64,000 bases of DNA from the NCBI RefSeq assembly GCF_005795905.1, contig NZ_VAWE01000005.1, forward strand, positions 1-64,000, written 5' to 3'. The notes beneath the pieces were generated by a model. That model was not told where the DNA came from. It saw nothing but the letters and a program-made list of their open reading frames with translations, and searched no databases. The position numbers and the translations under genes are program-made. This DNA is from Streptomyces marianii. Its GTDB lineage: Bacteria; Actinomycetota; Actinomycetes; Streptomycetales; Streptomycetaceae. This document shows positions 1 to 9,659 of the stretch, in pieces (the first letter of the stretch is position 1; every line of letters starts with the position of its first letter).

Positions 1-97
1 CCGCGCAAGCGCGGGAATTTGAATTCCGTGAGCGGAATTCAAAACCGAAGAGAAAACGCGCAAGCGCGTTTTTCAGGATTCCCGCAAGCGGGAATCC
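1..97. repeat. Telomere-like palindrome cluster (putative left end of linear replicon)
   Basis: Four near-perfect palindromes are packed into the first 97 nt: 1-14 (CCGCGC AA GCGCGG), 18-43 (centre TGAG, arms TTTGAATTCCG/CGGAATTCAAA), 53-72 (arms AAAACGCGC/GCGCGTTTT, centre AA) and 76-97 (arms GGATTCCCGC/GCGGGAATCC, centre AA). Streptomyces telomeres carry such tandem palindromes, whose single-stranded 3' ends fold into hairpins during Tap/Tpg-dependent end patching. A TtrA-like helicase gene next door is typical of subtelomeres. The sequence does not match the archetypal Streptomyces end (CCCGCGGAGCGGG), so this is a variant telomere or its trimmed edge. Confidence 0.7.
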
Positions 98-502
98 AAT
101 CGGCTGGCTGCGAGGGGGAGGTGCATCACCCGCGCGCCTGTGTAGGGACAGGGATTCCAAACCACCCCCGGAAGTTGAGCCCCCGTCAACCACCCACCCG
201 ACCGAGGCCGGCCCCACCGCAGAGAACCGGGCTCCGCTGCGCTCCACCCGAACCCCCAACCCACCGACCGACACCCCAGATGACCTCCGGAACACCCACC
301 AGCATACACCAACAACCCACCCACACAAGAGACTCCAACACACCCACCACCCCAACGAAGGAACTACCCGCAAGAGGGATACATCACAATGATGCACTGT
401 GTATCGTCAGTAACCACACCCCACCACCACCCGGACCACCAACCCCCGGGCAGAACCACCCCCATGAAAACCCCTCACATTCCGAGAAAAGGAGAACGGG
501 GA
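98..502. other. Subtelomeric non-coding spacer, C/A-rich on the top strand
   Basis: I see no convincing gene. From about 230 to 480 the top strand is dominated by C and A with few G, unlike any other stretch in the window. A possible hairpin has arms GATACA (about 379-384) and TGTATC (about 401-406). Open reading frames here have no ribosome site and no codon bias. The spacer ends with the AAGGAG site of the helicase gene. Confidence 0.5.
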
Positions 503-2944
503 ATGCCGGTAAAACTGCGTGACCACCAGGTCGAAGCGGTTGAAGCCATCATTCGCGGGCTCGATATCCCGCCCGGGAAGAAGGTTCCGTGGAACGGATT
601 GCGTGCTCAGGTGCACGCCGCTTGTGGCACGGGAAAGACGATTATCGCGGCCTCTGCCGCACGGCGGATTGTGCCCAACGGCAGGATCCTGGTCCTGGTC
701 CCGACGCTGGATCTGCTCACCCAGACGGTGCGGGCGTGGCAGGAGGCCGGCCACACCGGGCCGTCGGTGGCGGTGTGCTCGCTCCAGGACGACACGGAGC
801 TGTTCTCGATGGACGTGCGGTGCACGACCAGCCCGCCGCAGCTGGCGCTGTGGCACGGTCAGGGGCCGGTGACCATCTACGCGACGTACGCCAGTCTCGG
901 GGTGCTCGCGGAGGCCTTCGAGGGCACGTACGGCCAGCGCTTGGCGCCGGTAGACCTCGCGTGCATCGATGAGGCCCACCGGACAAGTGGATCCCTGGGG
1001 AAGGCGTGGGCGGACATCCACGACCAGGGCGTCATCCCTGCCACGCGCCGGTTGTACCTGACGGCCACGCCGCGGATCTGGGAAGAGCGGCCGCCGACGT
1101 GGGAGCAGCGCGAGGGTGTGCGGGAGCGGCTGAAGGAGGAGATGGCGGCTTCGATGGACGATGAGTCCATCTTCGGGCCGGTCGTCTACAAGCTCACGCT
1201 GGCACAGGCCGTCCAGCGGGGCCTGCTGGCGCGGTATCAGATCATCGTGGTGGAGCTCCAGGACCCGGTCGTCACCCCGGACCGGCTGCGCAGTGAGGAG
1301 CGGACCGAGGAGGAACTGCGCGGGCAGCGGCTCGGGGCGCTTCAGGCGGCGATGCTGCGCACGATGGCTGACCACGGTCTTCAGACGATGATCACCTTCC
1401 ACCACCGGACCATAGAGGCGCAGGCTTACGCGGAGGGCCTGGAGCGGGTGGCGAAGCAGCTGCATGCAGCGGACCCGGAGAAGTACCCGGCGAAGATCTG
1501 GGCCAGCTGGCTGCAGGGCGAGCACAACGCGGACCGCCGGCGGACAGTGCTGGGCGAGTTCGCCACGCGGGCCGGGCGCGCGGTCCTGAGTAACTGCAAG
1601 GTCCTGGGCGAGGGCGTAGACATCAGAGCGGTGGACTCGGTGGCCCTGCTGGACCCCAAGGGCGCGCCGCACGACATCGTCCAGGCCATCGGCCGTGCAC
1701 TGCGGCAGAAGCCGAACCAGGGCAAGGTCGCCTCTCTGGTAGTGCCGGTATTCCTAGCGGCCGGTGAAGAGCCGGAAGACATGTTCACCTCCGGGTCGTA
1801 TAAGCCGTTGGTGAATGTGCTTCAAGCTCTTCGGGCTCACGATGAAGAGGCCGTGGAATTGCTCGCCATTCCTCAGGCGAACCAGACGCGCAGCGTCAAC
1901 CCGTCCATGAATATCGGTGCGGCGCCCGCTGAAGGTGAGGAAGAAAACCGGCTGTTGCTGCGGTTCGCGGCCCCGCGTGATCCGGTGATGGTCGCGGAGT
2001 GGGTGTCCTTCAACGTGATCGACACGGAGCGGCAGGACTGGGCTCGGGGGTACGTCGCGGCGAAGAAGTTCCGTCAGCGCGAGGGCGGTCTGCTCGTGCC
2101 GTTCGATCACAAGGAGGGTCCGGCGGGCAAGGCGTACCCGCTGGGGCACTGGATCAGCGAGCAGCGGAAGGCCTATGCAGCCGGGGCGTTGGACGGTGCC
2201 CGCGTGGCGCGGCTGGAGGCGCTGGGCATGGTCTGGGACGTCGCCGACGCCGCCTTCGCTGAGAACCTGGCGGCCGCGCGGGCGTACTTCGCCGACCACG
2301 GCACGCTCGCCGCGCCGCGCTCGGCTACGGCGCTGGACCGGCCGGTGGGGCAGTGGCTGTCCAATCAGCGGCGTCCCGGCGCGCTGGCCGGCCACCCAGA
2401 GCGGGTGGAAGCCCTGGCGGCGATCGACCCGGACTGGAACCCGGCCTGGCCGCTCGACTGGCAGCGCCACTATGCCGGGGTGCGCGAGTGCCTGGCCGGC
2501 GGGGCGCAGCTGGCGGACCTGACGCCCGGCGTCACCCTGCACGGGCACGACGTCGGCCGGTGGCTGGAGCGGCAGCGCCAGCCCATCGTGTGGCAGGGCC
2601 TGATGCCCGCACAGCGCGAGCGCCTCGCTCAGCTCGGTGTCCAGCCCCTCCCCGTACCGAAGGAGGGTGAGAGCGGGAAGACGCAGCAGAAGGCCGCTGG
2701 AGGCGCTTCAGCGGCATTTGAGCGGGGTCTGGCGGCCCTGCGGCAGTACAAGGCGCGTACGGGCTCCGTGACGGTCCCCAGGGCCCATGTCGAGGTCCTG
2801 GCGGACGGCGCGGAAGACGGCGACGGTGACGAGCCGGTTCGGGTGAAGCTGGGTGTGTGGATTTCGAACACGAAGTCGAGGCGTACGAAGCTCACTGCGG
2901 ACAAGCTCGCACAGCTGGCGGAGCTCGGACTCGACTGGGCATGA
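503..2944 (+). CDS. ttrA: Telomere-adjacent SF2 helicase, TtrA-like
   Basis: An 813-residue DEAD/DEAH-type helicase. ATG 503 follows AAGGAG by 8-9 nt, so the longer upstream reading frame is unlikely. Walker A GTGKT is at residues 42-46, DEAH at 156-159, TATP (motif III) at 187-190 and QAIGRALRQK (motif VI) near 394-403. The last 300 residues hold repeated helicase-associated (HA) domains with the pattern W...Q......L...R...L..LG. Length, domain order and position about 400 bp from the end match the TtrA helicases found next to Streptomyces telomeres, which are implicated in conjugal transfer or end maintenance. The exact biochemical role is inferred. Confidence 0.85.
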   Translation: MPVKLRDHQVEAVEAIIRGLDIPPGKKVPWNGLRAQVHAACGTGKTIIAASAARRIVPNGRILVLVPTLDLLTQTVRAWQEAGHTGPSVAVCSLQDDTELFSMDVRCTTSPPQLALWHGQGPVTIYATYASLGVLAEAFEGTYGQRLAPVDLACIDEAHRTSGSLGKAWADIHDQGVIPATRRLYLTATPRIWEERPPTWEQREGVRERLKEEMAASMDDESIFGPVVYKLTLAQAVQRGLLARYQIIVVELQDPVVTPDRLRSEERTEEELRGQRLGALQAAMLRTMADHGLQTMITFHHRTIEAQAYAEGLERVAKQLHAADPEKYPAKIWASWLQGEHNADRRRTVLGEFATRAGRAVLSNCKVLGEGVDIRAVDSVALLDPKGAPHDIVQAIGRALRQKPNQGKVASLVVPVFLAAGEEPEDMFTSGSYKPLVNVLQALRAHDEEAVELLAIPQANQTRSVNPSMNIGAAPAEGEEENRLLLRFAAPRDPVMVAEWVSFNVIDTERQDWARGYVAAKKFRQREGGLLVPFDHKEGPAGKAYPLGHWISEQRKAYAAGALDGARVARLEALGMVWDVADAAFAENLAAARAYFADHGTLAAPRSATALDRPVGQWLSNQRRPGALAGHPERVEALAAIDPDWNPAWPLDWQRHYAGVRECLAGGAQLADLTPGVTLHGHDVGRWLERQRQPIVWQGLMPAQRERLAQLGVQPLPVPKEGESGKTQQKAAGGASAAFERGLAALRQYKARTGSVTVPRAHVEVLADGAEDGDGDEPVRVKLGVWISNTKSRRTKLTADKLAQLAELGLDWA

Positions 2945-3024
2945 GGACACAGCCGTTGTGATGGCCCTCGCTATGAAGCGGCCGGTCCCCGTACTTCTGT
3001 GACCGGCCGCTTCGGGTGTCCGCC

Positions 3025-3858
3025 TCAGCCCCAGTACTGATCGAGGTCGTAGGTGCGGCTGAACTCCCGGCTTTCCTTGGCGGTGATCCGGTGTGGAACG
3101 GCTGCGGCCCTGACCTTGTCAGCGGCTTCTTCGGACAGCACACCCTGAGCCTGGAGTTCGTCCAGGAGCACGGCCAGAGCCCGGGTGTTTGCCGCCGCCG
3201 CCTCGGTCGTGCGGGTGAGCTGAGGCTCGTTGAGGAGAGCGAACGGGTGGGAGTTGCTCGCTTCTTGGCCTTCGTCCGCGACCAGCGACAGGTTGTGGCG
3301 CTTGGCCCCGGACTCGGTCTCCTGCCACAGGCAGCGGCCGAAACGCATGCGGACAGGGGTATCGCTGACTCCCCGGCGAATGACATCGAAGTACGCTTCG
3401 CTGCGCTCCACCACCAGTTCTTCCAGCCGCTGGTCCTCCTCTCCAGCGGTCTCCGTGACGAAGGTCAGGACCAGGTGTTCGCCTTCGTCGTCGATCCACT
3501 CCCGGTAGGCGCTTGGGACAAGAGCAAGTCCCTCGAACTCCACTGCGGAAGCACGGAGGTCCTCAGCCTCCTGGAGCTCGAGGTTGTAGGTGGACACCTC
3601 CGGCTGCGCCCCGACGGTGTAGGAGTAGCGGCTGTCGGAGACCGACCAGTTCACATCGGTTCCACGCAGGGGATGGCCTTCCTTCCCCGTGGCCGCCTTC
3701 AGTTCAGCGTCCAGTTCGTCTTGCCGATTGCTGGGCACGCGGAACTCCAGGGCAACGCGGCGCAGCTGGCGCCCAGTATGTGCAGACGTCACCGGCGGCA
3801 GCTCTTCGGCCTGGAACTCTCGGGTGTCACCCAGCAAGTGGATGGAGATGGTTGTCAC
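3025..3858 (-). CDS. Hypothetical protein, about 277 residues
   Basis: I do not recognise this protein. It is soluble, acidic and shows good actinomycete codon bias. The GTG at 3858 (residues VTTISIHLLG) gives a natural N terminus; an in-frame TTG at 3888 is an alternative. No membrane segment, metal-binding cluster or nucleotide motif is visible. It is convergent with the TtrA-like gene and lies upstream, on the same strand, of the pentapeptide-repeat gene but 80 nt beyond that gene's 5' neighbour order, so a shared operon is not evident. Confidence 0.6.
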   Translation of the reverse strand: MTTISIHLLGDTREFQAEELPPVTSAHTGRQLRRVALEFRVPSNRQDELDAELKAATGKEGHPLRGTDVNWSVSDSRYSYTVGAQPEVSTYNLELQEAEDLRASAVEFEGLALVPSAYREWIDDEGEHLVLTFVTETAGEEDQRLEELVVERSEAYFDVIRRGVSDTPVRMRFGRCLWQETESGAKRHNLSLVADEGQEASNSHPFALLNEPQLTRTTEAAAANTRALAVLLDELQAQGVLSEEAADKVRAAAVPHRITAKESREFSRTYDLDQYWG

Positions 3859-3941
3859 GCCTTCCACTCTGCCATCAGGGTCTGACAATCGATTCCGGGC
3901 GACATCGGCACTAATGCGATCAGCTTTCCTGTCCCAGGTCG

Positions 3942-5768
3942 TCAGCGTTTGATCCGGCCGCGAGCCGCCAGCGCGGCAAGTCCGAGAAGGACTGGTTCGC
4001 TGAAGCGGCTGAACATCTCGATCCAGGTGCCGGCGGTGGTGAGGTCCTGGTCGCTGGAGCGGAAGACGACGGAGTTCAGCACGACGCGCCCCGCCTTCTT
4101 CGCGCGGTCAGCGGTCCAGCGCTGACTGAGCGGTCCAGACAGGGTGGGGTCGCTCTTGTCGATCACCAGATGGATCCGGCTGCCGGGGACGGGCATGGTG
4201 CCGCTCGCGGTCTGTTGCGGCTTCGGGTTGGGCAGGCCCCACAGCATCATCAGCAGCACGGTCAGGGCCATCGCAACCCCGAGCGCGGCCAGGGCTCGGG
4301 AGGCGCGCAGGCCGTAGCCGGAGACGAGCCAGTAGGCGTTCAGCAGGATGCGTTCGCCGAAGGGAGTGTCGTGGTCCAGGCGGCGCATCTCCATCTCGCC
4401 GTAGTAGAAGTCCGCGGCGCCGGGCTCGTTCTTGCCGTCCTCCAGGGCCTTGCGCAGCTGCCGGTAGGTGGCAGCCAATTCCTTGGGCCCCGGGGTCGTG
4501 GCCGGGTCAGGGTGGTCGGGGCCGGGCTGCCAGCCCCGGGTATGTGCGGGGCGGCGGCCGGGGAGGGGCAGGGCGCGCCAGTGGTGTTCCTCAGCAATGG
4601 TCCGGCGACGGGTCCAGGGGGCCGGCGGTTCGTCGAACGGAACGTGACCTTCGAAGCGCAGCTGGTCGAGGTGATGGGCGCCGGTGAACAGGCAGGCGGA
4701 CAGGTCCACTCCGGACACCGCCAGGAAGGCGACGTCCACGCCCGCCAGCATGGCGATCGACGGCTGAGGGTCTTGTCCGGTCAGCGGGTCTTCGGGGACC
4801 AGGGCGTCGTTGAAGGGGAACGGCCGTGGGTGGAAGTTGATGGCGACGGGCTGGGAGAGCACGGCGTCCAGCAGATTGATGTCGGCGTAGCGGACGTCGA
4901 GGGTGAGCGCCGTGTTGATCTGCGCCGCCTCCAGGAGAACTTGCGCTGCGGCGATCCGTATGCGGATCGGGCAGGTCAGGACGGCCCGGCTCAGGTCCAG
5001 CACGCCGCCGCAAACGATGGGGCCCACCAGAGGCCCGGTGAACGTCGTGTCGGGAAGGTGGGCGCTGTCTTTGAAGCGGGCCCCGGCGAAGACGGCGTCA
5101 CGGCCGAACGTCGCCTCGGTGAACCATGCTGCCTCTTCGACGTGTACCGAGACGAAGACGATCCCGTCAGTGAACGTCACTCCGTTGAAGAGCGCTCCGC
5201 CGAACATCTGGGCACGGGAGAACAGGGCCCCGCTGGCGAACCTGGCGTGCTCGAAGTCAGCGTCCCCGGCGAAGAGGGTGTCCTGAAACCAGGCGGAGCT
5301 CAGGAAGTCCGCGTGCTCGAACGCGCCGTCCTGCTCGAAAACGGCTTCCTCGAAGACAGCCTCACTGTTGAAGGTGACCTCGTAGAACAGGGCGTCGTCC
5401 GAGAACTGGACACACCAGAAGAATGCCTCGCCGTTGAACGTGACGCCCGTGAAGTCGGCCCGTTCCAGGAAGCGGGCGCGGCCGAAGTCTGCCTCGCCGA
5501 AGGTGTTGCCGACCGCCGCTTTGAGCTCTTCCAGAAGTTCAGGGGTGAAGGGCACGCCGCGGCAGTCCACCGCGGCGCCGGGCGATAACGCCCCAAGCGC
5601 CTGGCGCCGCTCCTCCAGCTCCAGGTGGGCCAAGCACCGGTCGTACGACTCCCACGGCACACCGAAGCAGGCGCCGCGCTCGCCCGGGAAACCGCAGGCA
5701 GGCCACCGAAGCCGGGGATCATCACTTTGGAAGGCCAGGATGGGGCGGCCCGCATGGATCAGGTTCAC
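3942..5768 (-). CDS. Pentapeptide-repeat-like membrane protein
   Basis: A 608-residue protein. Residues about 90-260 carry degenerate five-residue repeats of the type A(D/N)(F/L)xx (for example EADFGRARFLERADF, FEHADFLSSAWF), which form a right-handed beta-helix in known families. Residues about 420-470 include a conserved helical block (ELAATYRQLRKALEDGKNE, DFYYGEMEMRR) seen in pentapeptide proteins fused to ion-channel-like or membrane tails. A membrane segment (ALGVAMALTVLLMMLWG) follows near 500. Its GTG start overlaps the stop of the upstream gene by GTGA, so the pair is translationally coupled. Function is unknown; membrane signalling is a guess. Confidence 0.75.
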   Translation of the reverse strand: MNLIHAGRPILAFQSDDPRLRWPACGFPGERGACFGVPWESYDRCLAHLELEERRQALGALSPGAAVDCRGVPFTPELLEELKAAVGNTFGEADFGRARFLERADFTGVTFNGEAFFWCVQFSDDALFYEVTFNSEAVFEEAVFEQDGAFEHADFLSSAWFQDTLFAGDADFEHARFASGALFSRAQMFGGALFNGVTFTDGIVFVSVHVEEAAWFTEATFGRDAVFAGARFKDSAHLPDTTFTGPLVGPIVCGGVLDLSRAVLTCPIRIRIAAAQVLLEAAQINTALTLDVRYADINLLDAVLSQPVAINFHPRPFPFNDALVPEDPLTGQDPQPSIAMLAGVDVAFLAVSGVDLSACLFTGAHHLDQLRFEGHVPFDEPPAPWTRRRTIAEEHHWRALPLPGRRPAHTRGWQPGPDHPDPATTPGPKELAATYRQLRKALEDGKNEPGAADFYYGEMEMRRLDHDTPFGERILLNAYWLVSGYGLRASRALAALGVAMALTVLLMMLWGLPNPKPQQTASGTMPVPGSRIHLVIDKSDPTLSGPLSQRWTADRAKKAGRVVLNSVVFRSSDQDLTTAGTWIEMFSRFSEPVLLGLAALAARGRIKR

Positions 5769-6292
5769 CGGGTCTGCAGGGCGCCGCTGTCGATGAGGCC
5801 CTGGATGTAGGACGGCCAGTCGCGGGTGAGGCTCTGGGCGATGCCGTCGTGGACGTCCTGGCGCAGCTGCGGGGTGACGTGTTCGACGTCGCCGTTCGGG
5901 TAGTGCAGGCGCAGGCCTTCGCGGCTGGCGTCACACAGGATGGCGTGGGCCTTCTGGGTGAGCGTGAGGTAGAGCTGTGGGACCTGTGCGTTCAGGAGTT
6001 CGTCGATGACGGCCTCGTAGTCGATGCCGAGATCGGGCCAGGTCTTGCCCTGTTTGTCGAGCCACAGGGTGACGTCGGAGAAGAACACGGCCTTGCCTGG
6101 ACCGTCGTTCGGGTCGCGGGCCAGGCCGGTGGCGAGGTCGAGCGCGATGCCGGCGCCCTTGCTGACGAGAGAGCGGGGGATCATCGTCGGCGCGATGGCG
6201 ACCGCACACTCTCCCCAGCCGTCGCGGGTCTCGGTCGGCCAGGGCAGCCCCAGCACGAGCCATCCCGCCGGTGACAGCAGCGCGTTGCTCAC
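5765..6292 (-). CDS. Hypothetical protein, 175 residues, first gene of a two-gene operon
   Basis: GTG start at 6292 preceded by GGGGAG. The protein (WLVLGLPWPTETRDGWGEC, then a mainly helical body) is not recognised. No export signal is evident. Its stop overlaps the start of the pentapeptide-repeat protein by 4 nt, so the two are probably co-translated and may work together. It diverges from the CoiA-like gene at 6,574 across a 281-bp intergenic region that must hold both promoters. Confidence 0.65.
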   Translation of the reverse strand: MSNALLSPAGWLVLGLPWPTETRDGWGECAVAIAPTMIPRSLVSKGAGIALDLATGLARDPNDGPGKAVFFSDVTLWLDKQGKTWPDLGIDYEAVIDELLNAQVPQLYLTLTQKAHAILCDASREGLRLHYPNGDVEHVTPQLRQDVHDGIAQSLTRDWPSYIQGLIDSGALQTR

Positions 6293-6573
6293 CGTGTTCT
6301 CCCCCTTGGTTGTAGATCACTGGCATCTGATCTTTTCGCCCGGGGTTCGCGGTGAACAAGGCGTTCATCGGCCACCCATCGGCCCCGTCTGCCGCCGCCG
6401 ATCCGGTGCTGCGCAGCCTCGCCCGTCGTCCTGGGCCACGTTCGTCAGGCGACATTGACGCCGCCGACCAGATCGGCACCAGGCAACCGTAGGTGCCCTG
6501 TCAGTGGTGCCTGCTATCTGCTGTCCTGTCAGATACGCCGCGAATTACGCCGGATCGCAAGGAGATGCGATTC

Positions 6574-7995
6574 ATGCCTTTCACCGCGCTGCACCCCCAG
6601 CTGGGCCGTCTCGACGCCACGCTGTCCGACCTCGGAGGCGGCCTGGACTGGAGCCGGGTCCATAAGGTCCGTCCACGGGTCCCGCTGGCCTGCCCGGAAT
6701 GCTCTTGGAGTCTGCACCCCAAGGTCTCCCGGTACGGCGTGCGGTTCTTCTGTCACGACCCAGGGCGGCCGCCGTCATGTGAGTTGTCGAACGAGTCGTG
6801 GGAACACCACATGCTCAAGCTGGAGATGGCGGCCGCGATCCGGGCGGCCGGATGGTACGCCACGTTGGAGGTGCCGGCCGAGGACGGCTCCTGGCGCGCG
6901 GATGTCATGGCGTCGTCCGTGGACGGCACCCATCGCATGGCCTGGGAGGCGCAGCTGTCGCCGATCACCTTGGAAGACATCGCTGCCCGCACTGAACGCT
7001 ACGTCGGCGAAGGCATCCGGGTGTGCTGGGTGTCCCCGCATGAACGATCGCCACAGTGGATCAGTACGGTGCCGGCAGTCCGGGTTCGTCCTCCGGGAGA
7101 ACGGGAGCAACCCTGGATCGTGGACGACGGCCTCGCCGGATTCGACTTCAGCGCCGGCCGCTGGGTGTTCCGCGAGGCGCCGCTGTCGGAGTTCGTGCGC
7201 TGGGCGCTGCACGGCCAGCTTGTCCCCGCTCCGAGCCTGCCGCGATACCGGCGGGTCTACCGGGTCATCGACGGCAAGGAGTGGCGGTTTCGGCGGAGCC
7301 AGTGGTGGACGTCGCTGCAGTCGGTCGGTGACCAGGACAAGCACGAGGCCATGCGGCAGCGGCAGGAGGCCGCGAAGGCCGAGCGGGAGGCCCGGCAGAA
7401 GGAGCGGGAGGAGGAAGCCGAACGTCGTCGGCGGGCGCAGGAGGAGCAGGAGCAGGCCCGAAGGGCAGAGGAGGCCGAGCGTCTGCGCAAGCGGCAGGAG
7501 GAAGAGTCCCGCGTCTACTGGGAGAAGGTCCGTCAGCAGTGGGCGGAGAGGGAGGCACTCCGGGCGAAGGAGAAGGCGGAGGAAGAGGCCCGCATCGCCC
7601 AGGAGCAGGCCGAGCGGGAGGAGAGGGAGCGGCAGGCGCTGGAAACGGCGAGGGCGTGGTGGGCCCGGCTGTCACCACAGCAGAAGAGCGAACTGTTCGC
7701 CGCCGTCGCCGAGCATGCGTGGCGCGACTCGAACCTGCGGGTGGAGATCCCGGAGAAGCCGGTGATGTCACCGGAGTACGCCTACGGGGTGCCGGTGTAC
7801 TCGCAGGGGAGACGACGAATCCTGTACGGAGTCGTACAGCCCTGCCCCAGCCTGGTCGCCTCCTCACCCCAAGTGGCGCGCCTTCACGCCTTGGCTCGAA
7901 GTTCCCAGGAGGCCCGGGAGCTGGCCGCGGTGATGCCCGAGGGCCGGGTGACGGACCTTGACCTGCCCGAGCACGAGCAGCTGACCATGTACTGA
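6574..7995 (+). CDS. CoiA-like nuclease-fold protein with long coiled coil
   Basis: A 473-residue protein. ATG 6574 is 9 nt after AAGGAG. The N-terminal part has a zinc-binding CPEC motif, a second cysteine (FFCHDPG) and a PD-(D/E)XK-like core: HHMLKLEMAAAIRAAGWYA, then LEVP, SWRADVMA and AWEAQLS, as in CoiA-family proteins. Residues about 265-385 form a highly charged coiled coil rich in E, R, K and Q. CoiA acts in natural competence elsewhere; in actinomycete plasmids the family's role is unknown and a nuclease or defence function is inferred. A paralogue lies convergently at 8,041-9,375. Confidence 0.75.
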   Translation: MPFTALHPQLGRLDATLSDLGGGLDWSRVHKVRPRVPLACPECSWSLHPKVSRYGVRFFCHDPGRPPSCELSNESWEHHMLKLEMAAAIRAAGWYATLEVPAEDGSWRADVMASSVDGTHRMAWEAQLSPITLEDIAARTERYVGEGIRVCWVSPHERSPQWISTVPAVRVRPPGEREQPWIVDDGLAGFDFSAGRWVFREAPLSEFVRWALHGQLVPAPSLPRYRRVYRVIDGKEWRFRRSQWWTSLQSVGDQDKHEAMRQRQEAAKAEREARQKEREEEAERRRRAQEEQEQARRAEEAERLRKRQEEESRVYWEKVRQQWAEREALRAKEKAEEEARIAQEQAEREERERQALETARAWWARLSPQQKSELFAAVAEHAWRDSNLRVEIPEKPVMSPEYAYGVPVYSQGRRRILYGVVQPCPSLVASSPQVARLHALARSSQEARELAAVMPEGRVTDLDLPEHEQLTMY

Positions 7996-8040
7996 GAGAC
8001 AAGGGCCTGTTCAGATCGGGCCAGTGGAGTCGAGGTGCCC

Positions 8041-9375
8041 TCACATCCTGTCCAGGCCGAGCATCCGGTTCACGGCCTGCCGGACGGTGAGGTCACCTTT
8101 CTCCCGCTGCGGAGGAAACGCCGGCGGGGACGTCGGAGTGAGCTCTGCGGTGAGGACCTCGACGCGTTGGCCGGGGGCGGACTGGGCCACGAGGCGGGTG
8201 CGCTCGCGCTCGGAGGCAGCGAAGAAGACCAGGGAGGCCAGGCGGCTGCGCAGCGCGGGCAGTCGGCTGGCCACGGGGCAGATGACCGCGTAGGGCTTCC
8301 CGCGCACGTACACGGGCACTCCCATGGCGAACTCGGGGCTGCCGTGGCGGGCGACGCTGGGGTAGGTGCCGGCCTCGTGGTACACGAACTCCACCACCGG
8401 CTTGGTCAGCGCCTTCTGACGCTGGAGCAGGGCCTCGATCGCCGCCAGGTGCTCCTGTTCGGCGGCCTGCCGTGCCTGCTGTTGTCGCTGCTGGACGGCC
8501 AGCAGGCGTTCAACGATCTGGTACTTGCGGATGTGCGCCTGGAGCTGCTCCTCTTCCATGTCGAAGTACTGCCGGGTGATCCACCGCCATGTGCCCTTGG
8601 TGTCCCAGCCCATGCGCAGGCGGTGCGGGCGGGTGGCGTTCGTACAGATGGCGGCGACGAAGCGTTCCAGCGGGAAGGGTGTGGCCGGCTGCCACGTGCC
8701 GTGGCCGTCGCACGGCAGGGGTCCGTCGACGCCCGCGCCGCAATCCTCGCAGTCACACCAGTCGCAGACCGCCCGGTCTTCGCACCACTTGGGCTCGAAG
8801 CAGGCGGCCCCTGCGGTGACCTGGACCGGACCGCCGTCGTCGTCGGGCCGGGCGATCTGGACGCAAGGCACGTTGTCCAGCCATGGGATGGTTTTGCGGT
8901 CGGTGAACCAGCACACCTCGACACCGGCCTCGCGGTACCTGTCGGTACGGGCCTCGATGTCGGTGACCGAGATGGAGGCCATCTGTGCCTCCAGGGCCAC
9001 GCGGCGGCTGCCGTCGGGGGAGGTGGCCATCACGTCCGCTCGCCAGGAGCCGTCTGGGGCGGCGACCTCGTACTCGGTGCTCCAGCCCGCGGCGCGGGCG
9101 TGGTGGGCGAGGTCGAGCTTGAGCAGGTGGTGGGCCATGCCCTCGCCGGCGGCCCTGGCTTCGCAGTGGGGTGCTTTGTTGGCGTGCCGCAGAAACCAAA
9201 GGTCGTACGCGCCGTGGGTCTTGTGGACCAGGTGGAGGCGCCAGTCGCACTCGTAGCAGGTCAGCGGTGCGGGCCGCTTGGTCTTGTAGATGCTCTCCCG
9301 GTCCTGGCCGCAGCCGAGGTCGGCTTGGGTGACGTCGATGCGTCCCCACTCTTCGTGGACCCCGACGAACACCAT
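8041..9375 (-). CDS. CoiA-like nuclease-fold protein, paralogue of the gene at 6,574
   Basis: A 444-residue protein. ATG 9375 follows AAGGAG by 6 nt. It repeats the layout of its neighbour: CYECDW zinc knuckle, HHLLKLDLAHHARAAGW, SWRADVMA and ALEAQMA of the CoiA-like core, and the same downstream motif VCWFTDRK (VCWVSPHE in the neighbour). It then adds an insert with five or more cysteines (CDWCDCEDCGAG) and a shorter Q/A-rich helix. The two genes end 45 nt apart tail to tail. Duplication followed by divergence is the simplest explanation. Confidence 0.75.
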   Translation of the reverse strand: MVFVGVHEEWGRIDVTQADLGCGQDRESIYKTKRPAPLTCYECDWRLHLVHKTHGAYDLWFLRHANKAPHCEARAAGEGMAHHLLKLDLAHHARAAGWSTEYEVAAPDGSWRADVMATSPDGSRRVALEAQMASISVTDIEARTDRYREAGVEVCWFTDRKTIPWLDNVPCVQIARPDDDGGPVQVTAGAACFEPKWCEDRAVCDWCDCEDCGAGVDGPLPCDGHGTWQPATPFPLERFVAAICTNATRPHRLRMGWDTKGTWRWITRQYFDMEEEQLQAHIRKYQIVERLLAVQQRQQQARQAAEQEHLAAIEALLQRQKALTKPVVEFVYHEAGTYPSVARHGSPEFAMGVPVYVRGKPYAVICPVASRLPALRSRLASLVFFAASERERTRLVAQSAPGQRVEVLTAELTPTSPPAFPPQREKGDLTVRQAVNRMLGLDRM

Positions 9376-9659
9376 CGCTTTCTCCTTCGCTCGATGACGG
9401 AGCTTGTCCGCAGCGGACGGTAGGAACCGGGTCTGACATGGCATCCCCCAGTCAGAGCAGCCCGATACGCCGGACGAGGGAGGGCGGTCCCTCTCCGGCC
9501 GTAACGACCCGTGCTCCTGTTGCCGGTCTCGGGCCCCTGTTGAGCGGCTTGAGGCGCTTTCGGGGGCCGTCCGCCTTTGTGGTGGCTGTAGCTGATTCGG
9601 CAACGGTTGTCAGAGGCGCGGTCTACGCTGCGGCCACCGAGTCTGCGAGGGGGAGGGCC

